A stretch of 34,315 nt of DNA from an uncultured Paludibacter sp. (lineage in GTDB: Bacteria; Bacteroidota; Bacteroidia; Bacteroidales; Paludibacteraceae), in assembly GCA_937927845.1 (NCBI GenBank), contig CALFXE010000191.1, positions 1 to 34,315 on the forward strand. The letters run 5' to 3'. Positions 14,949-21,692 of this stretch are shown piece after piece. Numbering within the stretch: the first letter of the stretch is position 1; every line of letters starts with the position of its first letter. The notes beneath the pieces are model-generated. The model was not told the origin of the DNA, did no database searches, and saw nothing but the letters and a program-made list of their open reading frames with translations. The translations under genes and the position numbers were made by a program.

Positions 14949-15950
14949 ATGAGCAAAGTGTTTTTATTAGGAGCAAACAAGGAAATCGACCGAGCCAAAC
15001 AAGTGGTAGAGGTCAATCAGATAATCCAAATGGAGGGTTACAGCTACGACAGGTATGTAGTGTATGACATTACAAAAAATCAATGGGGCATTGCCTACAA
15101 ATTGGTAAACCTGCGGACAAAGGAGTTTCAGACTGCCGACATAATCAGACCCTTGAAAGAAAAATTCGGTATCGGTTATTACTATGACAGTGAAAACCCT
15201 GAATTTATGGACAGTTTCGAGGTTGCAATACTTCTTCAGGAAGCACAACAGCAGAAGAAAGCGGAGGACGACCAAGCCGAACAGGAACGCAAACGAGTTG
15301 AAGAAGTACGGAAAATCGGACGGAAACGCTTTATGGAGATATTTCCCGAAGACGCACAGGCGGTTATAGTAGCACGTCTAAGACAAAACGAGAGCGACAG
15401 CTATACCGACTACTACTCATATAGTACACAACGGACGGTTATCATAGGCTTTTCCAAGCATAAAAGGGACTTGTTTTCCGAAATGCGTAAACACGCATCC
15501 AATTTTGAGGGAACTGCCTATTTAGCCGAGATTAACGAAGATTATGAACACCGCGAAAAGTACAGCATGGGCGACGGTTATTACTTGGGAAAAAGCAAGT
15601 ATAGCGGTTGGATAATCGAAAAAGAGCCTGTATATAACCGTGAACGCACGATAGAGGATTTTGCCTACACCGCAGGGGACGAAGATAATATTCGTATTGG
15701 AAAACCGAACACAACGCCCCCAAGCAAGCCGACAGCACCGACAGAGAAAAGCGAAGGCGGTTGTACAATGGTAGAATATTCAGCCAAAGCGGTGGCGGTA
15801 TTCGGAGAAACGAGAGCCATAAAAGACGAACTCAAAGCAATGGGTGGACGGTTTAACAGCCATTTGACATTCAACGGAAAGAGGTTAGCAGGTTGGATAT
15901 TCTCAAAAGCACAGGAACAGCAATTAGCCGTCTATTTCGGATTGGATTAA
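14949..15950 (+). CDS. ICE-conserved hypothetical protein with a GGRFN-type C-terminal domain
   Basis: A 333-residue cytosolic protein. The N-terminal 90 residues form a mixed domain. Residues 95-130 are a charged coiled-coil-like segment rich in Q, E, K and R. The middle (about 130-245) ends in GWIIEKEPVYN. After a proline/threonine linker comes a compact domain (about 275-333) with KAVAVFGETRAIKDELKAMG, GRFNSHLTFNGKRLAGWIF, a pattern found in many phage and ICE proteins of Bacteroidota and thought to be a small nucleic-acid or protein-binding module. The role in this element is unknown. Confidence 0.75.
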   Translation: MSKVFLLGANKEIDRAKQVVEVNQIIQMEGYSYDRYVVYDITKNQWGIAYKLVNLRTKEFQTADIIRPLKEKFGIGYYYDSENPEFMDSFEVAILLQEAQQQKKAEDDQAEQERKRVEEVRKIGRKRFMEIFPEDAQAVIVARLRQNESDSYTDYYSYSTQRTVIIGFSKHKRDLFSEMRKHASNFEGTAYLAEINEDYEHREKYSMGDGYYLGKSKYSGWIIEKEPVYNRERTIEDFAYTAGDEDNIRIGKPNTTPPSKPTAPTEKSEGGCTMVEYSAKAVAVFGETRAIKDELKAMGGRFNSHLTFNGKRLAGWIFSKAQEQQLAVYFGLD

Positions 15951-15997
15951 GTAATAACAAGGGGTAGAGCCTATTCTACCCCACAAAATCAACAGTT

Positions 15998-16585
15998 ATG
16001 GAATACAAAAATTTATCGGCATACGAAAAATTGCAACAAATGCAGGAGGTCAATTTCTGCCGAGCAGAACGCCACAATGCAGCCATATATCTAAACGCAC
16101 TAAGGCGTAACGACAGGGCTATAATCGAGGAATACGAGAGTTTTGGAGATAGCCCACGCCAGTTATTGATGAACAAACGGGAGTACGAACGGCATTTGCT
16201 ATTCGGCTTTACCAAAAAGGCTTTTAACGAATACGGTTGGTTGGAAAGACCCGATTTTTTGGAGCGTGAAGAAATCCAATTTCCACATAGGGACGGTTGG
16301 GCGGTAAGCAACCATATTACACTGGGCAAAGGCTTAAACGGCAAATGGACATACGGAATGAGCTATTCTTACAGCACAGGCGGAGCAGGTTACGGCTTGG
16401 GCGTATGGGGTAAGATATTCGACAATCGGAAAGAATGCCTTACCTCTGCCCTCAATGAAATGATGACAGGGCTTAATCGGGACAGCAGTAAGACCGACAA
16501 ATACACCCTATCCGTTTTGAAACAAGCCAAGAACCTGTTTGATGAAATCACAGGGCGCAAAGCAATACAATTATCATTCTTTTAA
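15998..16585 (+). CDS. ICE-conserved hypothetical protein ending in a clamp-binding-like motif
   Basis: A 195-residue soluble protein without a recognised domain. The middle contains FPHRDGWAVSNHITLGKGLN and SYSTGGAGYGLGVWGK, a glycine-rich region suggesting a compact sheet. The last five residues are QLSFF, close to the consensus QL(S/D)LF by which bacterial proteins dock on the DNA polymerase sliding clamp; such motifs are often at the very C-terminus. This may link the protein to replication of the excised or transferred element. It is 47 bp after the previous gene on the same strand. Confidence 0.72.
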   Translation: MEYKNLSAYEKLQQMQEVNFCRAERHNAAIYLNALRRNDRAIIEEYESFGDSPRQLLMNKREYERHLLFGFTKKAFNEYGWLERPDFLEREEIQFPHRDGWAVSNHITLGKGLNGKWTYGMSYSYSTGGAGYGLGVWGKIFDNRKECLTSALNEMMTGLNRDSSKTDKYTLSVLKQAKNLFDEITGRKAIQLSFF

Positions 16586-16604
16586 TCATATAATAATCAA
16601 AGAC

Positions 16605-16811
16605 ATGAAAGCAAAAGAAGTAAACGAGAATTTAATCGGCAAATATTGCCACATTTCAGGCGACTTAGAAAACGGATATTGGGACGGAAAGCCATATATT
16701 TGCCACGAGAATATCACACGAGTTATCACTCGCATAACTGATACCCACGTCATTTGCGAATGTGGCAGGAAATTCTTGAAAAATGAAAACTTAGAGATTG
16801 TAGAACGATAG
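16605..16811 (+). CDS. Small hypothetical ICE protein
   Basis: Started at the ATG at 16605 (MKAKEVNENLIGKYCHISGD), the product has 68 residues. An in-frame ATG at 16539 lies inside the preceding gene and is not preferred. It contains Cys17 and His18, then CHENITRVITRITDTHVICECG with three further cysteines, so metal binding is conceivable. It starts 19 bp after the preceding stop, in line with an operon. No function recognised. Confidence 0.6.
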   Translation: MKAKEVNENLIGKYCHISGDLENGYWDGKPYICHENITRVITRITDTHVICECGRKFLKNENLEIVER

Positions 16812-16852
16812 TAACCATAGGGCGGAGTAATCCGCCCACAATTCCAAACGTA

Positions 16853-17086
16853 ATGAAATTGAAATACAATAAGACAAATAAGACCTGCACAATCAGCGGA
16901 CTGACTCCGACCGAAGCAGATGTATTATTAGCAGTCGCAGACACTGCCAACAGGCGATGCTTCCGCATACAGGAAGATAGCGGAGAATGGTACAGCAACG
17001 ATGATTTTATATTATCCCTTACCGATGAACAACGCAGGGCGTTGGCGAAGATAGGCGAAGAAATACAACAGATTTATAACAGCTAA
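16853..17086 (+). CDS. Small hypothetical ICE protein
   Basis: A 77-residue soluble protein: a short basic beta segment (MKLKYNKTNKTCTISGL), then helices with LTPTEADVLLAVADTA and LTDEQRRALAKIGEEIQQIY. The segments look like two amphipathic helices on a small sheet. It lies 41 bp after the previous gene and 4 bp before the next, supporting cotranscription. Not recognised beyond being typical of small ICE accessory genes. Confidence 0.6.
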   Translation: MKLKYNKTNKTCTISGLTPTEADVLLAVADTANRRCFRIQEDSGEWYSNDDFILSLTDEQRRALAKIGEEIQQIYNS

Positions 17087-17090
17087 CATC

Positions 17091-17762
17091 ATGGCACAGG
17101 AAAAAGTAGACGATTGGATGCAGGATGCTAAAGACCTTGCCAGAGCAGAACGGGAACTGGGTATTGAACATTGGGTATATATCTCCTTTGAAATCCGACA
17201 CCCTGACAGAAGACGTGAAGTTTTGCACGTCATAGACATACCCCGTGATATGTTAGACCGTTGGCGGTGGCTTATCGAATGGCGTAAGGCTAAGTTAGTG
17301 TGTAAATATCCGAGAAAAACAATTATGGTTTATCATTGCTTTTACGATAAGCGTACAGGCTTGCAGACAGGTTTTGACTTTATATTGGGCAAGGTTTCAG
17401 CAGCCAAAGCACAGATAACCAAAGTAGAAAGAGCCATTGCCCGATATATCGACTACAAAAAACACAACGACCTGTTTTTCAACATAGATACGGACGAGTA
17501 TCTGTTAAAGGCTTACGGCAAATTGGAGCAGAAGAAAACGAATTATCAAAAAATATATGTTATGTTGCAGGAAGAAGTAAAAAAGCACAAGGAGAACAGA
17601 GATAGATACAAACTATTTATCGGTTTCAACAAATTAGGCGAGTTCGGCACAATCAGCGAAGCCAAGAAACACGCCAACGAGAGCGGATTATCGGGCGTTT
17701 TCAATCTGATTGGCGACAAGTACCAAGACAGTTGGTATGTTTCCGAAATAAGCGTGAAATAA
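17091..17762 (+). CDS. Hypothetical ICE protein
   Basis: A 223-residue basic, mostly helical protein. The N-terminal third has WVYISFEIRHPDRRREVLHV and RWRWLIEWRKAKLVCKYP. A long helical region with coiled-coil character spans about 100-185, and a C-terminal segment reads FGTISEAKKHANESGLSGVF. It has no signal peptide or membrane segment. It is the last gene of the plus-strand ICE set and is followed directly by a terminator. Function unknown. Confidence 0.65.
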   Translation: MAQEKVDDWMQDAKDLARAERELGIEHWVYISFEIRHPDRRREVLHVIDIPRDMLDRWRWLIEWRKAKLVCKYPRKTIMVYHCFYDKRTGLQTGFDFILGKVSAAKAQITKVERAIARYIDYKKHNDLFFNIDTDEYLLKAYGKLEQKKTNYQKIYVMLQEEVKKHKENRDRYKLFIGFNKLGEFGTISEAKKHANESGLSGVFNLIGDKYQDSWYVSEISVK

Positions 17763-17776
17763 TGAGGATTAGAAAG

Positions 17777-17802
17777 ACGGGCGATTTTTTCGCCCGTTAC
17801 TT
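17777..17802 (+). terminator. Terminator of the plus-strand ICE gene set
   Basis: ACGGGCGA (17777-17784) pairs with TCGCCCGT (17790-17797) over a T-rich loop and is followed by TACTTTTT. It lies 15 bp after the stop at 17762. A second inverted repeat, GTTACTTTTTC (17796-17806) with GAAAAAGTAAC (17831-17841), follows immediately. Confidence 0.65.
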
Positions 17803-17860
17803 TTTCCGTGAGCCGAGAAAACGTGCGGGAGAAAAAGTAACAAAAAGCCTATTATACAAA

Positions 17861-17901
17861 CAATCCGAAACCTTTTATTTTATTGGCTTCGGATTGCTTT
17901 T
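17861..17901. terminator. Bidirectional terminator between the ICE operons
   Basis: CAATCCGAA (17861-17869) and TTCGGATTG (17888-17896) form a 9-bp stem followed by CTTTT on the plus strand and TTTGTATAAT on the minus strand. It lies between the convergent plus-strand set and the end of the tra operon and probably stops both. Confidence 0.6.
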
Positions 17902-17928
17902 GTTATAGAAATTAGAATTATCAAACGT

Positions 17929-18372
17929 CTATCTAATTTGTTCATTTATCGCCCTCTTAAACCGATATGGATTGGCGACATAATAATAGCAGTTGGTAGC
18001 ACCACCAGTCGTTACCACAATAGAGCCATAGCCGAAAATACGCCCTGCAACACCTTGTATTACCTGAATACCTTCGCATTTGGCAAGTACCAGTTCTACT
18101 GTCCGGCGACTTATTACTCCCGTTTTGATAATCACCCGTTTGTTGGTAACGGCATAGATTGAGCCGACTTTCACAAATACACGCTGAACAAGGGAAACCA
18201 ATCCCAAGAACAGCAACGTTACACCTAAATACTGCGTTATCCGAGCTTCGTCGAAATAGCATATGAATCCGATAGCCAATAGTACGGCAGGTTGCAGGAA
18301 CAGGAATATATGTATCCGTGCCCTGTATCGGATTTCCTCTCCGTGTTGTAAATATGTAGTAAGAAATTTCAT
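17929..18372 (-). CDS. Bacterial PH-domain membrane protein (bPH_2/DUF304)
   Basis: The 147-residue product has two membrane helices (about 22-40 and 45-64) followed by a bacterial PH-like domain: SIYAVTNKRVIIKTGVISRR, VELVLAKCEGIQVIQG, FGYGSIVVTTGG and YYYVANPYRFKRAINEQI. This matches the YdbS/YdbT-type bPH_2 fold. The function of such domains is unclear; membrane-associated roles in stress and envelope processes are known. Its start overlaps the stop of the M23 gene by 4 bp (ATGA type), so the two are translated together as the last genes of the tra operon. Confidence 0.8.
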   Translation of the reverse strand: MKFLTTYLQHGEEIRYRARIHIFLFLQPAVLLAIGFICYFDEARITQYLGVTLLFLGLVSLVQRVFVKVGSIYAVTNKRVIIKTGVISRRTVELVLAKCEGIQVIQGVAGRIFGYGSIVVTTGGATNCYYYVANPYRFKRAINEQIR

Positions 18373-18977
18373 GCTATTTTTTCGTTTAATGTTTGTTTAT
18401 TCCATATTTCAATCAGACAGTAGCACCATTCAGCAGGATTCAGATAGCGTTTGCCTTTCCTTATCTCATAATGCAAATGGCTACCTGTTGATATTCCCGA
18501 ATTGCCAACACAGGCAATTTGCGTGGCGATACTTACCGTATCTCCTATATTTACTGTTGTCTTACTTAAATGTGCGTAAAACGAACGGAAATCCCCTGCG
18601 TGTTCAATCTCGATATAGTAGCCATAGCCCGAACAATAACCCTTGCGAACAACTTCGCCGTTACCAGTGGCATACACAGGCGTACCTTTCATTTTGGGTA
18701 TATCAATTCCCGTGTGGAACTTCCGCACTTTATATATCGGGTGGTAACGCATTCCGAAGCCCGAAGAAATACGCGAAGGCTTTTTAATCGGGAAAATCAC
18801 GGGATAGTCGCATAGTTCCTCAATGGTCATTTGCATGGAGTCGGCAATCCCTCTGAACTCTGTTGCCGAATAAGCCAGTTCCGTGCATTTTTCTATCTCC
18901 GATTTTCTGTTTGGTTGTCCCCATACTGTTAAATGAAGCAACGTAATGAAGAACGTTATTATATGTTTCATAATCAA
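18369..18977 (-). CDS. Secreted M23 (LytM) peptidoglycan endopeptidase
   Basis: The 202-residue product carries a signal peptide (MKHIITFFITLLHLTVWGQ from the second Met) and an M23 domain from about residue 60: RISSGFGMRYHP, FHTGIDIPKMKGTPVYATGN, YGYYIEIEHAG, FYAHLS and GSHLHYEIRKG. The H-x(3)-D and H-x-H zinc ligands are complete, so it should be an active zinc endopeptidase cutting peptidoglycan cross-links. In CTnDOT-like operons a lysozyme-like gene often stands at this end; here an M23 enzyme would open the cell wall for the mating channel. It is cotranslated with the PH-domain gene. Confidence 0.88.
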   Translation of the reverse strand: MIMKHIITFFITLLHLTVWGQPNRKSEIEKCTELAYSATEFRGIADSMQMTIEELCDYPVIFPIKKPSRISSGFGMRYHPIYKVRKFHTGIDIPKMKGTPVYATGNGEVVRKGYCSGYGYYIEIEHAGDFRSFYAHLSKTTVNIGDTVSIATQIACVGNSGISTGSHLHYEIRKGKRYLNPAEWCYCLIEIWNKQTLNEKIA

Positions 18978-18991
18978 TCTGTAAATACAGT

Positions 18992-19017
18992 AAGTACCCG
19001 AATTGCTCCGGGTACTT
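18992..19017 (-). promoter_or_regulatory. Hairpin in front of the M23 gene
   Basis: AAGTACCCG (18992-19000) and CGGGTACTT (19009-19017) are perfect inverse copies with an 8-nt loop, between the stop of the 45-residue gene (19021) and the M23 start (18977). The downstream minus-strand bases are not a T run, so it may act as an attenuator or RNA-stability element more than a full terminator. Confidence 0.45.
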
Positions 19018-19020
19018 TAC

Positions 19021-19158
19021 TTATTCAACTTCCTTTCCCCACAGATCTATGTCTGTCGGAGCATTATTCAACGCATGGGCTATCCATAGCCAACAAAGGG
19101 CGTTGAACACGATAAAACTGCATATAATCATAGTCGGATAATTCTTGTGAAAACTCAT
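19021..19158 (-). CDS. Small single-span membrane protein overlapping traQ
   Basis: From the ATG at 19158 the product has 45 residues, with one clear membrane helix (PTMIICSFIVFNALCWLWIA) after a short basic start and an acidic C-terminus (APTDIDLWGKEVE). It overlaps the 3' end of traQ by 95 bp in another frame. The helix and its typical inside-positive charge distribution argue that the frame is used. It could be a small inner-membrane subunit of the mating apparatus. An upstream in-frame ATG at 19248 is deeper in traQ and unlikely. Confidence 0.5.
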   Translation of the reverse strand: MSFHKNYPTMIICSFIVFNALCWLWIAHALNNAPTDIDLWGKEVE

Positions 19159-19591
19159 CTTCTTCGTTGTCTTCCTCTCCGTTGTCATTCTGCCAACTGA
19201 AGTTTTTTTGTACCACCTGTCCGAAGTTATCTTCGATATATACGTCAATAACTTGTTGGTCGGTAGTTAGGGAAGTATAATAGAGCCTGAATGTAGTCCT
19301 GTTCAATGGATACAGGTCATTTGGCAGGAATAGAGTTCCGTCATCCATTCGCAGTTCTCCTTTTCCGTCAGGCTGAAAATACCTGATGAAAAACTTTGCT
19401 TGCTCATAGTTACCCTCTTTTACCAGTTGGCAGCGGATTTCCGCAGTTTCGCCCTGAACGATTTTTTTCTGAACTGGCATACATACCAAATCATATGTGT
19501 AAACCTGATTAATGTCCAAATCGTCGCTACAGGCACAGACTATTGCACCGAGCAATAGTGTGTATAAAAAATATGCTAAGAACTTTTTCAT
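19064..19591 (-). CDS. traQ: Conjugative transfer lipoprotein TraQ (DUF3872)
   Basis: The 175-residue product has a lipoprotein signal ending in GAIVCAC and the TraQ pattern: CMPVQKKIVQGETAEIRCQL, KFFIRYFQPDGKGELRMDDG, LPNDLYPLNRTTFRLYYTSL and QVIDVYIEDNFGQVVQKNFSW. It is a late gene of CTnDOT-type tra operons and is thought to be an envelope part of the apparatus. After NFSW, where relatives often end, it runs on for about 43 residues with an acidic stretch and overlaps the 45-residue membrane gene. This tail may be a read-on into that gene's sequence. Confidence 0.85.
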   Translation of the reverse strand: MKKFLAYFLYTLLLGAIVCACSDDLDINQVYTYDLVCMPVQKKIVQGETAEIRCQLVKEGNYEQAKFFIRYFQPDGKGELRMDDGTLFLPNDLYPLNRTTFRLYYTSLTTDQQVIDVYIEDNFGQVVQKNFSWQNDNGEEDNEEDEFSQELSDYDYMQFYRVQRPLLAMDSPCVE

Positions 19592-19604
19592 TTTGAATTT
19601 ACTT

Positions 19605-20075
19605 TTAATTAGTTGTTAAATAGAAAAAATTTCCTTTTATCGGATTTTTAGAAAGTATTTCCGCATCCGCCTTTCCGTAGGCAACAAGCATTGAGCCGTT
19701 TCGGGGTTGTGTTCCCTTTGTTCCGTCCGGTTTGAAAAACTGTATTCGGTTATATAGAAACTTTACGGCGGTAGCGTATTCAAACACAATATCGTGAAAC
19801 CACTTCGCTTCAATCTTTGAAAAGACTAAGGCGATACCTTGATTGTGTTCTGCCATCTTTTTGAGAAAATCCTGCAATAACGGGTTGGAGTATGGCGGAT
19901 TTAACCAAATCCTGCCGTACCAATCCTGTATTAACCCGTTTTCTTTTGCAGTATATATCTTCTTTGCCGACTGGTTTAACCGAAATGCTTCTTCCGAAGA
20001 TGCCGGATCTAAATCAAACTCCCCCAAAGAGTGAATAATCTCCGATGGCGTGTACCATTCATCATTTTCTTTCAT
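19605..20075 (-). CDS. Phage-type N6-adenine DNA methyltransferase (Dam family)
   Basis: The 156-residue product matches the phage N-6-adenine-methyltransferase family: NDEWYTPSEIIHSLGEFDLD at the start, RIWLNPPYSNPLLQDFLKKM with the catalytic NPPY motif IV at about residues 59-62, then GIALVFSKIEAKWFHD and QFFKPDGTKGTQPRNGSMLV. Members of this length are complete. It would methylate adenine in a short target, probably to protect element DNA from host restriction after transfer. It stands between traO and traQ, where CTnDOT has traP (a primase-like protein). Gaps to neighbours are 4 and 13 bp, so it is built into the operon. Confidence 0.85.
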   Translation of the reverse strand: MKENDEWYTPSEIIHSLGEFDLDPASSEEAFRLNQSAKKIYTAKENGLIQDWYGRIWLNPPYSNPLLQDFLKKMAEHNQGIALVFSKIEAKWFHDIVFEYATAVKFLYNRIQFFKPDGTKGTQPRNGSMLVAYGKADAEILSKNPIKGNFFYLTTN

Positions 20076-20079
20076 GGTA

Positions 20080-20664
20080 CTAATTGATTATAAATTTCAG
20101 TCCTGCTCCGAATTGAAAGTGGAAATGCCCTGTAGAAGTTCCCCACAATATCCGCTCACGGGCGGTCAAAAGAAAGACAACACGGTCGGATAAATAGGTT
20201 TCCATTTCCAACGTAAGCGCACCGCCGTAGATAAAAGCGTCCTCGTTTTGTAGTGTTGAACCGTCAAAGAGTGTCTTTTCTCCCCAGTTGCTTGTTTCGT
20301 ATCCGGCGAGTGCAGATCCGCCCAAAGAGAAAAGAACCACCTTGTTGCGGTCGGATAGGAATTTCAGGTAATAACCACCCTCTGCCGTAAACTGGCTGAC
20401 AGGTATCCTGTCTTCTTTATAAGGGTAGTATTTATTCAGGAACTCTGCACCAAATACCCACTTATTGGCATGTTTGGTATAGGTGGCCATAGATAACCCG
20501 AAATAATACCCCAGTTCGTTTTTATTATCTGACGAATGAAATCCGTCCACCATTCCGCCAGTTACCTGTATGCCTTGCATACCGGGTAAACAACGCTGTG
20601 CGTGGGCTTGGTCTGCAAAGACCAGGCACAGCACAAACGTTACGATAATAGATAGCCGCTTCAT
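20080..20664 (-). CDS. traO: Conjugative transfer protein TraO
   Basis: A 194-residue exported protein with a signal peptide ending ADQAHAQ. Features typical for TraO: RCLPGMQGIQVTGGMVDGF, ELGYYFGLSMATYTKHANKW, FTAEGGYYLKFLSDRNKVV and the C-terminal FQFGAGLKFIIN, which resembles the last strand of a small outer-membrane beta-barrel. It probably lies in the outer membrane as part of the mating channel. It starts 2 bp after the traN stop. Confidence 0.9.
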   Translation of the reverse strand: MKRLSIIVTFVLCLVFADQAHAQRCLPGMQGIQVTGGMVDGFHSSDNKNELGYYFGLSMATYTKHANKWVFGAEFLNKYYPYKEDRIPVSQFTAEGGYYLKFLSDRNKVVLFSLGGSALAGYETSNWGEKTLFDGSTLQNEDAFIYGGALTLEMETYLSDRVVFLLTARERILWGTSTGHFHFQFGAGLKFIIN

Positions 20665-20666
20665 GG

Positions 20667-21632
20667 TTATTTAACTTTCAGTTCGTTAATCACTTTGGCT
20701 CTCACGAGGTCGGCATTTTCGACAACAAAGGATTGGTGTCGTCCGCCCTCTTTTTCATTCAGTTCAATAATCAGGTGCTTATCATCCGGAATCGTAAATT
20801 TCGGCAAGGTAAACACTACCCGTTCCGTTCTCTTACCCCCTATCAATGTCAGGTTATTGTGTGCTCTCAATGGTACGACAACCTGTTCTTGAATGGCGGT
20901 GCGCTTGGCGACCTTTTTATCTACAATTTTGAACGTGATATAATCCACGTCAAACGGCACATTGGAGCTATTCTTTAATTGCATGTGAAAGTAAAGTAAC
21001 CCGTTATGCGTGTAAATCCCTTTGAGCGTGTACTGTATGCCGAAACGTTTAGACCCGATATGCTTTATTTCCCGATTGTCATTCTTATAAATTGACTTCA
21101 TAATCAGTTTGACAAGCAAAGGCGATTCGCTGCCCAGTTCCCGCATATAAATCTCCATTGCGTTGTTCGGTCTGTTAGTTGCTTCCCCATCGTGGATAAA
21201 GTCGGTCATTTCGACACTTAATTTTACTGGCTCATCCGCATATTTTACATTGAAAGTGTAATATGCACCATCTTCGGTAATAACCGCCAGATTGCTCTCA
21301 CGGGAGAAATCTCGCAAGGCAGCTTTCACACGGAGAACATTCTCCGCTCCGTCCGCTTTGGCTGCCAACAGGTCGGCAGAACCCAAGTCCACATAGCGGA
21401 TAGCGGACGGGAAAATAATGTGTACCGTCTTCGAGAATGTTACCTCCAACGCATACGGCGGTATCATGCGGTTAAAGGTCAACGGTCTGGTCAGACCGTT
21501 GAAGTAATCGCCCGTAGAGGGGGAAGAAACTTTTGCTGTTTCTTGTTTTACTACACTTTGTGTTTCCAACTCTTGTGCATTGGCTGTGAATACGCACCCG
21601 AAAATGGCGAGTGCAAAAAGAAATCGTTTCAT
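20667..21632 (-). CDS. traN: Conjugative transfer protein TraN (DUF4138, VirB9-like)
   Basis: A 321-residue periplasmic protein with a signal peptide ending FTANAQ. Residues 45-300 show the DUF4138 pattern: TVHIIFPSAIRYVDLGSADL, NVLRVKAALRDFSRESNLAV, YTFNVKYADEPVKLSVEM, KRFGIQYTLKGIYTHNGLLY and VPFDVDYITFKIVDKKVAKR. This corresponds to VirB9, which joins the outer-membrane core complex of type IV secretion systems. It sits between traM (VirB10-like) and traO, as in CTnDOT. Confidence 0.92.
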   Translation of the reverse strand: MKRFLFALAIFGCVFTANAQELETQSVVKQETAKVSSPSTGDYFNGLTRPLTFNRMIPPYALEVTFSKTVHIIFPSAIRYVDLGSADLLAAKADGAENVLRVKAALRDFSRESNLAVITEDGAYYTFNVKYADEPVKLSVEMTDFIHDGEATNRPNNAMEIYMRELGSESPLLVKLIMKSIYKNDNREIKHIGSKRFGIQYTLKGIYTHNGLLYFHMQLKNSSNVPFDVDYITFKIVDKKVAKRTAIQEQVVVPLRAHNNLTLIGGKRTERVVFTLPKFTIPDDKHLIIELNEKEGGRHQSFVVENADLVRAKVINELKVK

Positions 21633-21692
21633 ACGAAATTTGTTTTAATTGTTATTATTATGATTTTTTTTTTGCTGGTCAATAGACCTTTT

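Noticed and set aside
17796..17841. Insertion-sequence end pair (11-bp inverted repeat)
   Set aside because: Only 46 bp in total, with no transposase and no target duplication; it is part of the terminator region between convergent operons.
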